Origin: Sphaerotilus mobilis
Lineage (GTDB): Bacteria > Pseudomonadota > Gammaproteobacteria > Burkholderiales > Burkholderiaceae_C
Assembly (NCBI RefSeq): GCF_004216565.1
Contig: NZ_SGWV01000007.1
Location: 496,001-560,000, forward strand
Length of the DNA: 64,000 nucleotides
Reading direction: 5' to 3'
Under the pieces are notes generated by a model. The model had not been told where the DNA came from, made no database searches, and saw only the letters and a list, made by a program, of their open reading frames with translations. Below, in pieces: positions 6,887 through 15,371 of this stretch (position 1 is the stretch's first letter; each line of letters opens with the position of its first letter). Both the position numbers and the translations under genes were made by a program.

Positions 6887-9037
6887 TCACGCGTCGGGGC
6901 GCACACGCTCGGCGACCCAGACCGCGTGGCGACCCGACTGCTTGGCGGCGTAGCAGGCCAGATCGACCGCGTGCATCAGCACATCGGGCTCGCGCAGGGG
7001 CGGCTCGATGACCAGCACACCGACGCTGGCCCCGACCTGCAGCAGGTGCTCGCCCCAGGGCAGGCGGATCTGCTCGATCGCCTGCTGCAGCTTGTGCGCC
7101 AGACGTTCGGCCGCCGGCGGATCGCAGGCGTCGAGCAGGACCGCGAACTCGTCGCCACCCAGCCGCGCCACGCACTCGTCGCGGCGCAGGCTGCTGTCCA
7201 GAGCCCGCGCGACCGCCCGGAGCATCTCGTCGCCGGCGGCGTGGCCGGCGCTGTCGTTGACCTGCTTGAACAGGTCCAGGTCGATGAACAGCAGCGCCGC
7301 ACCCGACCAGGGCAAGGACTGCTGTTCGGCCAGCCGCTGGCGGTCGACCAGTGCCGCCAGCGAACGCTCGAACTGACGCCGGTTGATCAGCCCGGTCAAC
7401 GCGTCGTGGCTGGCGCTCCATGCCAGCTCGCGCTGGTCGGCACGCTCGCGGGTGACGTCGCGCAGCAGCCAGATGGTGCCGGCGCCCGAGTCGCTTGGAT
7501 CGACCGGCCGCCCGACCAGCTCGCCGATGAAGCGACCACCGTCGCGCCGGACGAACTCGTGGTCGCCGCTGTAGCGTCGCCCTTCGGCAAAGGCCTGCAC
7601 CACCTTCGGTCCGAGCCCGGCGTACTCCTCGTCGGAGGCATAGATCAGCCGGGCCGTCTCGCCGACCAGGCCGCCGGGTGGATGGCCAAACAGGCGGCAG
7701 AACTCATCGCTGACCAGCTCGAAGGTGCGCGAGCGGGTGAAGGCCAGACCGATCGGTGCGGTGCTCATGACCGATCTCAGCTTGACCAGCAGCTCGGCAT
7801 TGCTGGCCTCGGCACGGACCTGTTCCTGCAACGCGGCGCGCAGCGCGTGCTCCAGCTCGCCGACCTCGCCGCTGGCATCGGGCCAACCCTGTTCGAGCGG
7901 AGGGCCACCCGGCCCAAGCAGGCGGGTGCGGTCTTCCAGCCGGGAGAGCGGCCGCAGCAACCACGTCACCCAGGCCCAGAGCAGCAGCATGGCCAGCAGC
8001 GCCATCAAGGCACCAAAGGCGATCGCCTCGCGCACGCCGGAGCGCAGGCCACCGAGCAGCGCATCGGAGCTGGCGACGCGGAAGATCATCCAGTCCGGCC
8101 CGGGCACGCCCGCTGCGGCGACGACGTAGCCGGCGTCGCTGTAGGCCTCGGGCATCGGCTCGATCGGACGCCCCGCCCTCACCCACCGCGCGGCCGCCAG
8201 GCGCAGGCCGGGCACCTCGTCGATCTGGCGCAGCACGACGGCGGGATCCGGGTGTGCGAGCACGAGGCCGCTGGCGTCGGTGATGATCGTCTGCATCACG
8301 GCGGGATCCGCGGCCATCTGGGTGCTGAGGCCGTAGAGCAGATCGCTGGAATTCAGCTTCAGGGTGCCCAGCAGCACCGCCCGCAGCTGGCCATCGGCGC
8401 CCAGCACCGGCATCGTCAAGGCGACGATCGCCTCGCGCGAGACGCGGCCGATCAGCGGCTCGGAAATCATCGGCCGACCCTGGTGGCGGGTGGCCAGGAA
8501 ATAGGCCCGGTCGCCGATGTGGATGTCAGGGTGGCCGATGTCCGCCCCGTTGCGCAGCACCAGCACGCGGCCATCCAGGTCGACCAGCGCGATGGTCGAG
8601 AACAGCGTGGCCAGCACCTGGCGCTGGCTCATGTAGCGCTGCTGGGCCAGCCGGTCGTGCAGGACCAGGTCGTCGACCGGCTGGGCAGCCGCCCGCAAGG
8701 CCAGCTGCAGCCGCACCACGCGGTCACGCAGCAGGACCGCGAGGTGATCGACATTGGCCGCCTCGTTGTCGAGCACCGCCTGTTCGCTGTGCAGCGCCCC
8801 GCGCTGCACCACCACCGTGGTGACGGCGATCACGCTGACGGCGATCAGGGCCCCACAGGCCAGCGCCAGCTGCAGCCGCAAGGAGCCGAACCACGGCGCC
8901 AGCTGGCGCGGCGCTCGCCGCAGCAGCGCTCGAACACGGATCAGGGGTAGGGACCAGAGGGACACGAAGGCAGTGTAGGGACGCCCTGAGGCGTCGCCAC
9001 CGGGATCAGACCAGCTTGAAGCTCGCCACCGTGTCAT
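6887..9037 (-). CDS. Membrane diguanylate cyclase (Cache-PAS-GGDEF)
   Basis: A 716-residue protein from the longest start. TM1 is at about residues 52-76 and TM2 at about 340-362, with a double-Cache-like periplasmic sensor between them. A PAS-like domain (about 440-550) and a GGDEF domain (about 560-716) follow, the latter with an intact RLGGDEF motif, so it should make cyclic di-GMP. The inhibitory I-site is not standard: RRDE sits where RxxD is expected. The ATG at 9037 overlaps the upstream chemoreceptor gene by 32 bp; a GTG at 8965 is an alternative start but has no visible ribosome-binding site. It is probably co-transcribed with the chemoreceptor, linking motility and c-di-GMP control. 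Confidence 0.9.
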   Translation of the reverse strand: MTRWRASSWSDPGGDASGRPYTAFVSLWSLPLIRVRALLRRAPRQLAPWFGSLRLQLALACGALIAVSVIAVTTVVVQRGALHSEQAVLDNEAANVDHLAVLLRDRVVRLQLALRAAAQPVDDLVLHDRLAQQRYMSQRQVLATLFSTIALVDLDGRVLVLRNGADIGHPDIHIGDRAYFLATRHQGRPMISEPLIGRVSREAIVALTMPVLGADGQLRAVLLGTLKLNSSDLLYGLSTQMAADPAVMQTIITDASGLVLAHPDPAVVLRQIDEVPGLRLAAARWVRAGRPIEPMPEAYSDAGYVVAAAGVPGPDWMIFRVASSDALLGGLRSGVREAIAFGALMALLAMLLLWAWVTWLLRPLSRLEDRTRLLGPGGPPLEQGWPDASGEVGELEHALRAALQEQVRAEASNAELLVKLRSVMSTAPIGLAFTRSRTFELVSDEFCRLFGHPPGGLVGETARLIYASDEEYAGLGPKVVQAFAEGRRYSGDHEFVRRDGGRFIGELVGRPVDPSDSGAGTIWLLRDVTRERADQRELAWSASHDALTGLINRRQFERSLAALVDRQRLAEQQSLPWSGAALLFIDLDLFKQVNDSAGHAAGDEMLRAVARALDSSLRRDECVARLGGDEFAVLLDACDPPAAERLAHKLQQAIEQIRLPWGEHLLQVGASVGVLVIEPPLREPDVLMHAVDLACYAAKQSGRHAVWVAERVRPDA

Positions 9038-10271
9038 CCAGCCGCTCGCCCTCGGCGCTGAGCGCGTTCGAGGCCAGCGCCATCTGGTCGACCAGGCGGT
9101 GGTTCTCCTGGGTCAGCTCGCCCAAGCGGCGCAGCTCGGCGAGGATTTCCTGCGAGCTGGTCTGGCCGGCGCGGGTCAGGCCCACGATCTGCTGCATCTC
9201 GTCGTGGATGCGTTCGACCTGGCTGTCGGTCTGGCGCAGCGCCTGTGCCGCCTCGCCGGCCAGCACATGGCCCTGGGCAATGTCGTCGGTCGAGCCGGAG
9301 ATGATCTCGCCGATGCGGCGGGCCGACTCGGCGCTGCGGCCGGCCAGGCTGCGGACCTCCTGGGCGACGACCGCAAAGCCGCGCCCGGCCTCGCCCGCCT
9401 TGGCCGCCTCGATCGAGGCGTTGAGCGCCAGGATGTTGGTGCGGAAGGCAAGGTTGTCGATGAGCGCGACGATCTCGACGATCTCGCGGCTGCGGCTTTG
9501 CAAGGCCTGCATGCGGTGATCGAGCTGCGTCATCTGGTGGCGTGCATGGGCAGCGTCGAGGCGCATGCGCTGCACCACCGCCTCGGCCTCGTCCACGCGC
9601 AGGCCGCTGGCATCGAGCTGCTCGATGTACTGGCCGACCCCCGCCAGCACCTGGTCGATGGCCGCCGCCGCCGCCGCTGTGCGACGTGCCAAGTCGTGGT
9701 TGCCAGCGGCGATCTCGCGCGAGGCGTGCGAGGACGCCGCCACACCTTGACGGACCACCGCGAACAGGTCGGCCAGACGGCCCAGCGACTGGCCGAGCGA
9801 GTGCATCGCATGCGCCACCTCGTCGCGCCCCCAGGGCTGGGGCCGCATGCTGAGGTCGCCACTGGCCATGCGACCGACCTGCTCCTTCAGATGGGTCAAG
9901 CCGCCATGGGTGACGCGGTAGAAGGACAGCAGCATGTAGAGCGCCAGCGCCAGACAGAAGCCGATGCTCATCAGCAGCAGGGTCATTTCCTGCGGGTCAT
10001 GGGGCTGGTGCTCAAAGAGCCGGTGCAGGGCCAGCGCGAGCGGCAGCATGAAGGCGGTGGCCAGCAGGGTGGCCTTGCCACGCACCGACATCGCCCGCAT
10101 CAGGCGCACGCCCGGCGCGTAGATGCCGTGGTAGCGGAAGTAGTTGCGCAGGGCGGTGCTCGCGCCGTCGTGACCTCGTCGGTCGGCGTCACCCGCGTCA
10201 AGACCGGCGGCGGGATCCGGGTGGGTCGGGCTCAGGTCAGGCGGCGATGGCGCCACGAGGTTCATCGACAT
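9006..10271 (-). CDS. Methyl-accepting chemotaxis protein (short, two TM)
   Basis: A 421-residue chemoreceptor. The ATG at 10271 is preceded by AAGGA at good spacing; more upstream frame exists but reads through a GGGT repeat and is rejected. A hydrophilic N-terminus precedes TM1 (about 65-85) and TM2 (about 96-117) with almost no periplasmic loop, so it probably senses membrane or cytoplasmic signals. A HAMP-like segment and the conserved signalling hairpin follow (NLAFRTNILALNASIEAAKAG, a standard CheA/CheW-binding tip). It is divergent from the main chemotaxis operon. Confidence 0.9.
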   Translation of the reverse strand: MSMNLVAPSPPDLSPTHPDPAAGLDAGDADRRGHDGASTALRNYFRYHGIYAPGVRLMRAMSVRGKATLLATAFMLPLALALHRLFEHQPHDPQEMTLLLMSIGFCLALALYMLLSFYRVTHGGLTHLKEQVGRMASGDLSMRPQPWGRDEVAHAMHSLGQSLGRLADLFAVVRQGVAASSHASREIAAGNHDLARRTAAAAAAIDQVLAGVGQYIEQLDASGLRVDEAEAVVQRMRLDAAHARHQMTQLDHRMQALQSRSREIVEIVALIDNLAFRTNILALNASIEAAKAGEAGRGFAVVAQEVRSLAGRSAESARRIGEIISGSTDDIAQGHVLAGEAAQALRQTDSQVERIHDEMQQIVGLTRAGQTSSQEILAELRRLGELTQENHRLVDQMALASNALSAEGERLDDTVASFKLV

Positions 10272-10282
10272 CCAACTTCCTT

Positions 10283-10301
10283 GGTGGGTGGGTGGGTGGG
10301 T
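10283..10301 (+). other. G-quadruplex motif, four GGG runs with single-T loops
   Basis: Four consecutive GGGT units on the plus strand form a canonical parallel G-quadruplex sequence with one-base loops, the most stable class known. It lies 12 bp upstream of the chemoreceptor start at 10271, just beyond its ribosome-binding site, on the template strand for that gene. Confidence 0.7.
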
Positions 10302-10493
10302 GAGTGGCTGAGCGGCGCGCGCGACAGATGGACGCCAGCACAGACCCGATGAAGCGATTCTTCCGTGACGCCTGTCCACCGATACCTGAGAAGTAAACGG
10401 TTCCGCCGGCCGATATCCGGGCATCGCCGGGGGCCTTACCGCCCGACAGTTGAACCTGAGCGCTTCGGCATGCCCGTCCGGCAGGCAGGTTGG

Positions 10494-11747
10494 ATGCGAC
10501 CCACGACAACGGTTTTTTCAGATGGAGAGCGCGCACATGGTCTCTTGCACACGCCAACGCGGCCCGCTCCCGACACGGGGGCTGCGTTGACACACGACAA
10601 GACTTCCCGCACGGCCTCCGGCGCCGCCCGGACCGGCGCGACTCGGACCGGCATTGACCTGCTGGCCACCAGCGGCTGCCTGCTGGTCGCCGGCGTCGCC
10701 GTTGCCGCCCCCGCATGGCCGATCGGCGTGGGGCTGGCCTTGTCCGGCGCCCTCTTGACCGGCTGGCTGGTGCGCCGCCAGCGCGGCAACGGCCACCGGC
10801 CGGGCGACGCCGCCGGCAGCGCCGAAGACAGCGGCGCGCGCCTGATGGTCAGCCAGGTCGTGCCGGTCTGGAAGCGCCACATCGACGCCTCGCGCAACGA
10901 GGCCGGCCAGAAGATCGACGCGCTGCTGCAGGCCTTCTCCAGCCTGTCCGACGGCCTGTCGGTGGCTGCCCGCGAGGTCGAGGGCAGCTCGATGAGCCTG
11001 CGCGCGGGCACCACCGACGAGCTGGTCGACACCCACCGCGACGCGATCGACGGCCTGCTCGGCCCGATGCAGGAAGCGACCCGCCAGCGCCAGGCCATGG
11101 TCGAGGAAATCGCCGGCCTGCACGACGAACTTCACGCCCTGCAGCGCCTGGTCAAGGACGTTCGCCAGATCGCGGCCAACACCGGTCTGGTGGCGCTCAA
11201 CGCCTCGATCGAGGCCCACCGCGCCGGCCGCGAAGGCCAGGGCTTCGCGGTGGTCGCGCAGGAGGTCCGTTCACTCTCGGGCCAGTGCGACCGCAACGGC
11301 GCCCAGCTGGCCCAGCGCATCCAGTCGCTGGCCGAACGCATCGAGCGCACCCGCAACCAGGCCATCGCCCAGACCCGCTCCGACGAGGAGATCGAGCTGC
11401 GCGCCCGCCTGCAGGCCCGAGACGTCGTCACCGTGCTGGTGCGCGACCTGTCGCGCTCGCTGGCGTCCTCGCGCGAGTTGCAGTCGCTGAGTTCGCGGCT
11501 GGGCCAGGACCTCGAACAGATCTTTGTGGGCTTCCAGTTTCAGGACCGGCTGACGCAGATGCTCGATGCCATCGGCAACGACATGAACCGCTTCGCCACC
11601 TGGATCGAGACGCACCAGGACGCCACCCACGCCGACGCGGCACGCTGGCTGGAAGACCTGGAGCAGACCTACACGATGGAAGAACAGCGCAACCACCACC
11701 ACGGCACCGTGGACATCCAACGCACCAGCGGTGTCGAGTTCTTCTGA
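10494..11747 (+). CDS. MCP-like signalling protein with CheZ-like QDRLTQ motif
   Basis: About 417 residues. Two adjacent TM segments (about residues 54-92) form a hairpin without a sensor domain. A coiled-coil region with an unusual receptor tip follows (IAANTGLVALNASIEAHRAG, then GFAVVAQEVRSL). The C-terminus differs from a normal receptor: FVGFQFQDRLTQML holds a D-x3-Q arrangement like the catalytic Asp/Gln of the CheY-P phosphatase CheZ (QDLTGQ). No other cheZ is visible in the cluster, so a phosphatase role is possible. The start is uncertain: 10365, 10470, 10494 and TTG 10587 are all in frame, and codon use looks coding only from about 10580. It is the first gene of the plus-strand che operon, 34 bp before the first cheY. 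Confidence 0.75.
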   Translation: MRPTTTVFSDGERAHGLLHTPTRPAPDTGAALTHDKTSRTASGAARTGATRTGIDLLATSGCLLVAGVAVAAPAWPIGVGLALSGALLTGWLVRRQRGNGHRPGDAAGSAEDSGARLMVSQVVPVWKRHIDASRNEAGQKIDALLQAFSSLSDGLSVAAREVEGSSMSLRAGTTDELVDTHRDAIDGLLGPMQEATRQRQAMVEEIAGLHDELHALQRLVKDVRQIAANTGLVALNASIEAHRAGREGQGFAVVAQEVRSLSGQCDRNGAQLAQRIQSLAERIERTRNQAIAQTRSDEEIELRARLQARDVVTVLVRDLSRSLASSRELQSLSSRLGQDLEQIFVGFQFQDRLTQMLDAIGNDMNRFATWIETHQDATHADAARWLEDLEQTYTMEEQRNHHHGTVDIQRTSGVEFF

Positions 11748-11781
11748 CCCGCCACCAACCTCAACGACAAGGAGATCTGCC

Positions 11782-12153
11782 ATGGGCAGCAAGAACGTGA
11801 TGGTCATCGACGACTCCAGCAGCTTCCGCACCGTGGTGGCGCTGGCCCTCAAGCGTGTCGGCTACGGCGTGGTCGAGGCCAGCGATGGGCAGGACGCCCT
11901 GCGCAAGCTCGCCACCAGCCCCGTCGACCTGCTGGTCTGCGACGTGAACATGCCCGGCATGGACGGCCTGAGCTTCGTGCGCCAGCTGCGCACCCAGCCC
12001 AAGCATGGCCGCACCCCGGTGGTCATGCTGACCACCGAGACCAGCGAGGCGAAGAAGGCCGAAGGCCGCGCCGCCGGGGCCAATGCCTGGATCACCAAGC
12101 CCTTCCAGCCCTCCAAACTGGTGGAGCTGGTCACCTCGTTCTTCAAGGAGTAA
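11782..12153 (+). CDS. cheY: Single-domain response regulator, CheY type (copy 1)
   Basis: A 123-residue receiver domain only. Acidic pair D10/D11, phospho-acceptor D54 (CDVNMPGMDG), switch Thr (VVMLTTE) and Lys (WITKPF) are all present. The start at 11782 was chosen for the AAGGAG ribosome-binding site; 17 extra codons upstream run back into the previous gene. It would be phosphorylated by the CheA encoded downstream and control the flagellar or type IV pilus motor. It is clearly paralogous to the next gene, so this is a tandem duplication. Confidence 0.9.
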   Translation: MGSKNVMVIDDSSSFRTVVALALKRVGYGVVEASDGQDALRKLATSPVDLLVCDVNMPGMDGLSFVRQLRTQPKHGRTPVVMLTTETSEAKKAEGRAAGANAWITKPFQPSKLVELVTSFFKE

Positions 12154-12159
12154 GACGAC

Positions 12160-12525
12160 ATGAGCAAGACCGTCATGGTCGTGGACGACTCGAGCAGCTT
12201 CCGCACCGTCGTGAAGCTGGCGCTGCAGAAGGCCGGCTACGCGGTCGTCGAGGCCGGCGATGGCAAGGACGCGGTGGCCAAGCTCACCGGCCAGAAGATC
12301 AACCTGATCGTCTGCGACGTGAACATGCCGCAGATGGACGGCCTGACCTTCCTGCGCCACATCAAGACGCTGGCGGCCTACAAGTTCACCCCGGTGATCA
12401 TGCTGACGACCGAGAGCCAGGAGGCCAAGAAGGCCGAGGGCCGTGCGGCCGGCGCCCGCGCCTGGATCACCAAGCCCTTCCAGCCCTCGCAGCTGGTCGA
12501 GGCCGTCCACAAGCTCTGCGTCTGA
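12160..12525 (+). CDS. cheY: Single-domain response regulator, CheY type (copy 2)
   Basis: A 121-residue receiver domain with phospho-acceptor D53 (CDVNMPQMDG) and conserved ITKPFQPS near the C-terminus. It begins 6 bp after copy 1 and shares long identical peptide blocks with it (DDSSSFRTVV, EAKKAEGRAAGA). One copy probably acts at the motor; the other may be a phosphate sink or address another output, as in multi-CheY systems. Which does which cannot be read from the sequence. Confidence 0.9.
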   Translation: MSKTVMVVDDSSSFRTVVKLALQKAGYAVVEAGDGKDAVAKLTGQKINLIVCDVNMPQMDGLTFLRHIKTLAAYKFTPVIMLTTESQEAKKAEGRAAGARAWITKPFQPSQLVEAVHKLCV

Positions 12526-12533
12526 GGCCGGCC

Positions 12534-12863
12534 GTGACCCATGCGCTGCACGCACTGAGCGGCGACCTCGACATCCAGCAGGCCATGGCCCAGCGCGAGG
12601 CCCTGCTGGCCATCGTCGCAAGCCATGCGGCGAGCACGCCCGAGGCCGACCTGGCACTGGACCTCAGCGCCGTCACCACCTGCGACAGCAGCGGCGTGCA
12701 GCTGCTGCTGGCCACCCGCAACACGCTCAAGCTCGGCGGTGCGCAGCTGCGCATCGTGCAGGCGAGCGCCGTGGTGCGCGACGTCCTGCAGACCTTCGGC
12801 CTGCAGTCGCTGCTGGCCACGCCCGCATCGACGCCCGCATCGACGCCCGCTCCGTCAGCCTGA
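12534..12863 (+). CDS. STAS-domain protein (anti-sigma-factor-antagonist type)
   Basis: A 109-residue protein with a GTG start, 8 bp after the second cheY. It is a STAS domain with the DSSG motif (residues 51-54) that holds the phosphorylatable serine in SpoIIAA-like proteins. No cognate serine kinase or anti-sigma factor is encoded nearby. In the che operon it may bind CheA or a chemoreceptor, or belong to a partner-switch located elsewhere. The C-terminus is a short Ala/Pro/Ser/Thr tail encoded by 2.5 copies of a 12-bp repeat (about 12829-12859). Confidence 0.8.
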   Translation: MTHALHALSGDLDIQQAMAQREALLAIVASHAASTPEADLALDLSAVTTCDSSGVQLLLATRNTLKLGGAQLRIVQASAVVRDVLQTFGLQSLLATPASTPASTPAPSA

Positions 12864-12878
12864 CCCCCAGGACACCCG

Positions 12879-15245
12879 ATGAACGACGACGACGAGATCC
12901 TTGCCGCAGCCCGCGACGGCTTCCTCGAAGAGGCCGACCAGCTGCTGCAGCAGTTCGAGGACGCGCTGCTCGGGCTGGAGTCCGCGCCCGACGACCACGA
13001 GCTGCTCAACGCCGCCTTCCGCGCCGCACACACCATCAAGGGCACCGCCGGTCTGTTCGGCTGCGAGGCCGTGGTTGCCTTCACCCACGAGGTGGAGACG
13101 CTGATGGAGTCGCTGCGCAGCGACGCGCTCGCCTTTGGCGACGAGGTCGCCGCCGCCCTGCTGCTCTCGCGTGACCAGATGGGCCGGCTGCTGCTGGAGG
13201 TGCGTGCCGGCCGTCAGGGCCTGGCCGACTGCGACGCCGAGGTGCAGGCGCACAGCGCGACGCTCGGCGCCGAGCTGCGTCGCCTGATGGGCCAAGGTCC
13301 GGTGGTGGCGGGTGTAGCGGTGATGGCCGCGAAGGCGTCCGAGGCGACGCCGGAGTCGACCCCTGCCGGCCCGGCGGCCAACGCAGCCGACCCGGCCACG
13401 CTGGCCCTGGCCGACCGGCCCGGACACGGCCTGTGGCTGCTGTCGCTGCGCTTCGGCGCGGACGTGCTGCGCAACGGCCTGGACCCGCTCGCCTTCATCC
13501 GCTACCTGACCACGCTCGGCACGGTCGAGGCGATCGACACGGTCGCCGACGGCCTGCCGGCCCTGGCCGAGCTGGACCCGGAGTCCTGCCACCTCGGCTT
13601 CGAGATCCGCCTGGCCAGCACCGCCAGCCGCGAGGCCATCGAGCAGGTCTTCGAGTTCGTGCTGGACGACTGTTCGCTGGAGATCCTGGCGCCGGACGCC
13701 GACACCCAGGCCCATGACGCCCTGCTGGACCTGCGCAGCGCCGGCGAGAGCGAGGCCCGCCGCGCGCTGCTGCAGCGCTGGCTGGCGCTCGGCATCGTGC
13801 TGCCGCTGCGCCGCACCGACGGCGCCGGCACGCTGGACCTCGCCGAGGTGCTGGACGTGATGGACGCGGTCGAGGCTGGCAGCCCTGCGGCGGCCGTCGC
13901 CGCGATCGACATCGAGCGCCGTGGCACGGCCGATCGCCGCGCCAACGAGCCCGAGCGACGCCACGCTGGCCCGGACCGCCGCCACGAGGCACCGTCGGCC
14001 AAGAAGCCCGACAAGCGCGGCGATGAGAACCGCTACCTGCGCGTGTCGGCCGACAAGCTCGACCACCTGATCGACCTGATCGGAGAACTGGTGATCGCCG
14101 GCTCGGGGGCCCAGCTGGTCGCCCAGCGCGAGAACTCGCCCGGCTTCACCGAGGCCGCGCAACGCATCCACGACCTGGTGCAGGAAGCCCGCGACGGCGC
14201 GCTCAGCCTGCGCATGGTGCCCATCGGCGAGACCTTCGCGCGCTTCCAGCGTGTCGTGCGCGACGTCAGCAAGACGCTGGGCAAGGACGTCGCCCTGGAG
14301 ATCACCGGCGGCGACACCGAACTGGACAAGGCCATGGTCGAGTCCATCGCCGACCCGCTGATGCACCTGGTGCGCAACAGCCTGGACCACGGCATCGAAT
14401 CGGCCGATGACCGCATCGCCAGCGGCAAGTCCGGCCGCGGCCGGCTGGCCCTGAACGCCTACCACGAGAGTGGCCAGATCGTCATCGAGGTCAGCGACGA
14501 CGGCCGTGGCCTGGCGCGTGATCGCATCTTCGCCAAGGCGGTCGAACGTGGCTTGATCCCCGAGGACGCCGTGATGAGCGCCGCCGAGGTCAACCAGCTG
14601 ATCTTCGCGCCGGGGTTCTCCACCGCCGACAAGGTCACCGACATCTCCGGGCGCGGTGTCGGCATGGACGTGGTCAAGCGCAACATCGACGCGCTGCGCG
14701 GCCAGATCCACATCGCCAGCGAGGTCGGCCGCGGCACCACGATGCAGATCCGCCTGCCGCTGACGCTGGCCATCATCGACGGCTTCCTGACCAGCGTCGG
14801 CGACGTGCACTACGTGCTGCCGCTGGAGACCGTGGTCGAGTGCATCGAGACCCCGCCGGCCTGCCGCAGCGACGCCGATTCGCGCCTGAGCGGCTGCTTC
14901 GACCTGCGTGGCGAGGTGCTGCCCTGGGTGGACCTGAGGACCTGCTTCGGCGTGGCGGGCAACCGTCCGGCACGCCAGAGCATGCTGCTGGTGCGCACGT
15001 CCACCGGCAAGGTCGGCCTGATGGTCGACCGACTGCTGGGCGAGCACCAGACCGTGCTCAAGCCGCTCGGCCGCATCTTCCAGCACCTGCCCGGTATCGC
15101 GGGATCGACCATCCTGGGCAGCGGCGAGGTCGCGCTGGTGATCGACGTGCCCAGCCTGATGACCCATGTGACGCCGCAGCGCGGCGGGCACGCCGCCGCA
15201 CTGGCTCACGCCACGAGCCAGGGCCGTCCGATCGCCCACCCCTGA
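12879..15245 (+). CDS. cheA: Chemotaxis histidine kinase CheA
   Basis: A 788-residue protein. An HPt domain at the N-terminus carries phospho-acceptor H51 (AAHTIKGTAG). A second, diverged domain (about 180-310) is probably the response-regulator-binding region, then comes a charged Arg-rich linker (about 345-385). The dimerisation domain (RVSADKLDHLIDLIGELV) follows, then the HATPase domain with N box (HLVRNSLDHGIE), G1 (VSDDGRGLA) and G2 (ISGRGVGMDVV), and a C-terminal CheW-like domain. It is complete and looks active. It phosphorylates the CheY proteins and CheB encoded in the same operon. It lies 15 bp after the STAS gene. Confidence 0.95.
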   Translation: MNDDDEILAAARDGFLEEADQLLQQFEDALLGLESAPDDHELLNAAFRAAHTIKGTAGLFGCEAVVAFTHEVETLMESLRSDALAFGDEVAAALLLSRDQMGRLLLEVRAGRQGLADCDAEVQAHSATLGAELRRLMGQGPVVAGVAVMAAKASEATPESTPAGPAANAADPATLALADRPGHGLWLLSLRFGADVLRNGLDPLAFIRYLTTLGTVEAIDTVADGLPALAELDPESCHLGFEIRLASTASREAIEQVFEFVLDDCSLEILAPDADTQAHDALLDLRSAGESEARRALLQRWLALGIVLPLRRTDGAGTLDLAEVLDVMDAVEAGSPAAAVAAIDIERRGTADRRANEPERRHAGPDRRHEAPSAKKPDKRGDENRYLRVSADKLDHLIDLIGELVIAGSGAQLVAQRENSPGFTEAAQRIHDLVQEARDGALSLRMVPIGETFARFQRVVRDVSKTLGKDVALEITGGDTELDKAMVESIADPLMHLVRNSLDHGIESADDRIASGKSGRGRLALNAYHESGQIVIEVSDDGRGLARDRIFAKAVERGLIPEDAVMSAAEVNQLIFAPGFSTADKVTDISGRGVGMDVVKRNIDALRGQIHIASEVGRGTTMQIRLPLTLAIIDGFLTSVGDVHYVLPLETVVECIETPPACRSDADSRLSGCFDLRGEVLPWVDLRTCFGVAGNRPARQSMLLVRTSTGKVGLMVDRLLGEHQTVLKPLGRIFQHLPGIAGSTILGSGEVALVIDVPSLMTHVTPQRGGHAAALAHATSQGRPIAHP

Positions 15246-15371
15246 ATGCCAGAACACCGGATCGCCCGAACGCTTGACCACAAGAGCCGCCAGAGCCGCA
15301 ACAGCCGCAGAAGCCGCAAACCCGATTCCTTCGAACACGCCCACCACAACGACATGCACCGAGACCCCACC

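Noticed and set aside
6698-8950. A 750-codon plus-strand frame over the diguanylate cyclase
   Set aside because: Antisense to a clear Cache-PAS-GGDEF gene with intact motifs; Gln/Ala-rich low-complexity translation.
10395-10414. Sigma-28-like elements TAAA and GCCGATAT before the che operon
   Set aside because: The -10 matches 7 of 8, but the spacing to TAAA is 11 instead of 15 bases, so a flagellar sigma promoter cannot be claimed.
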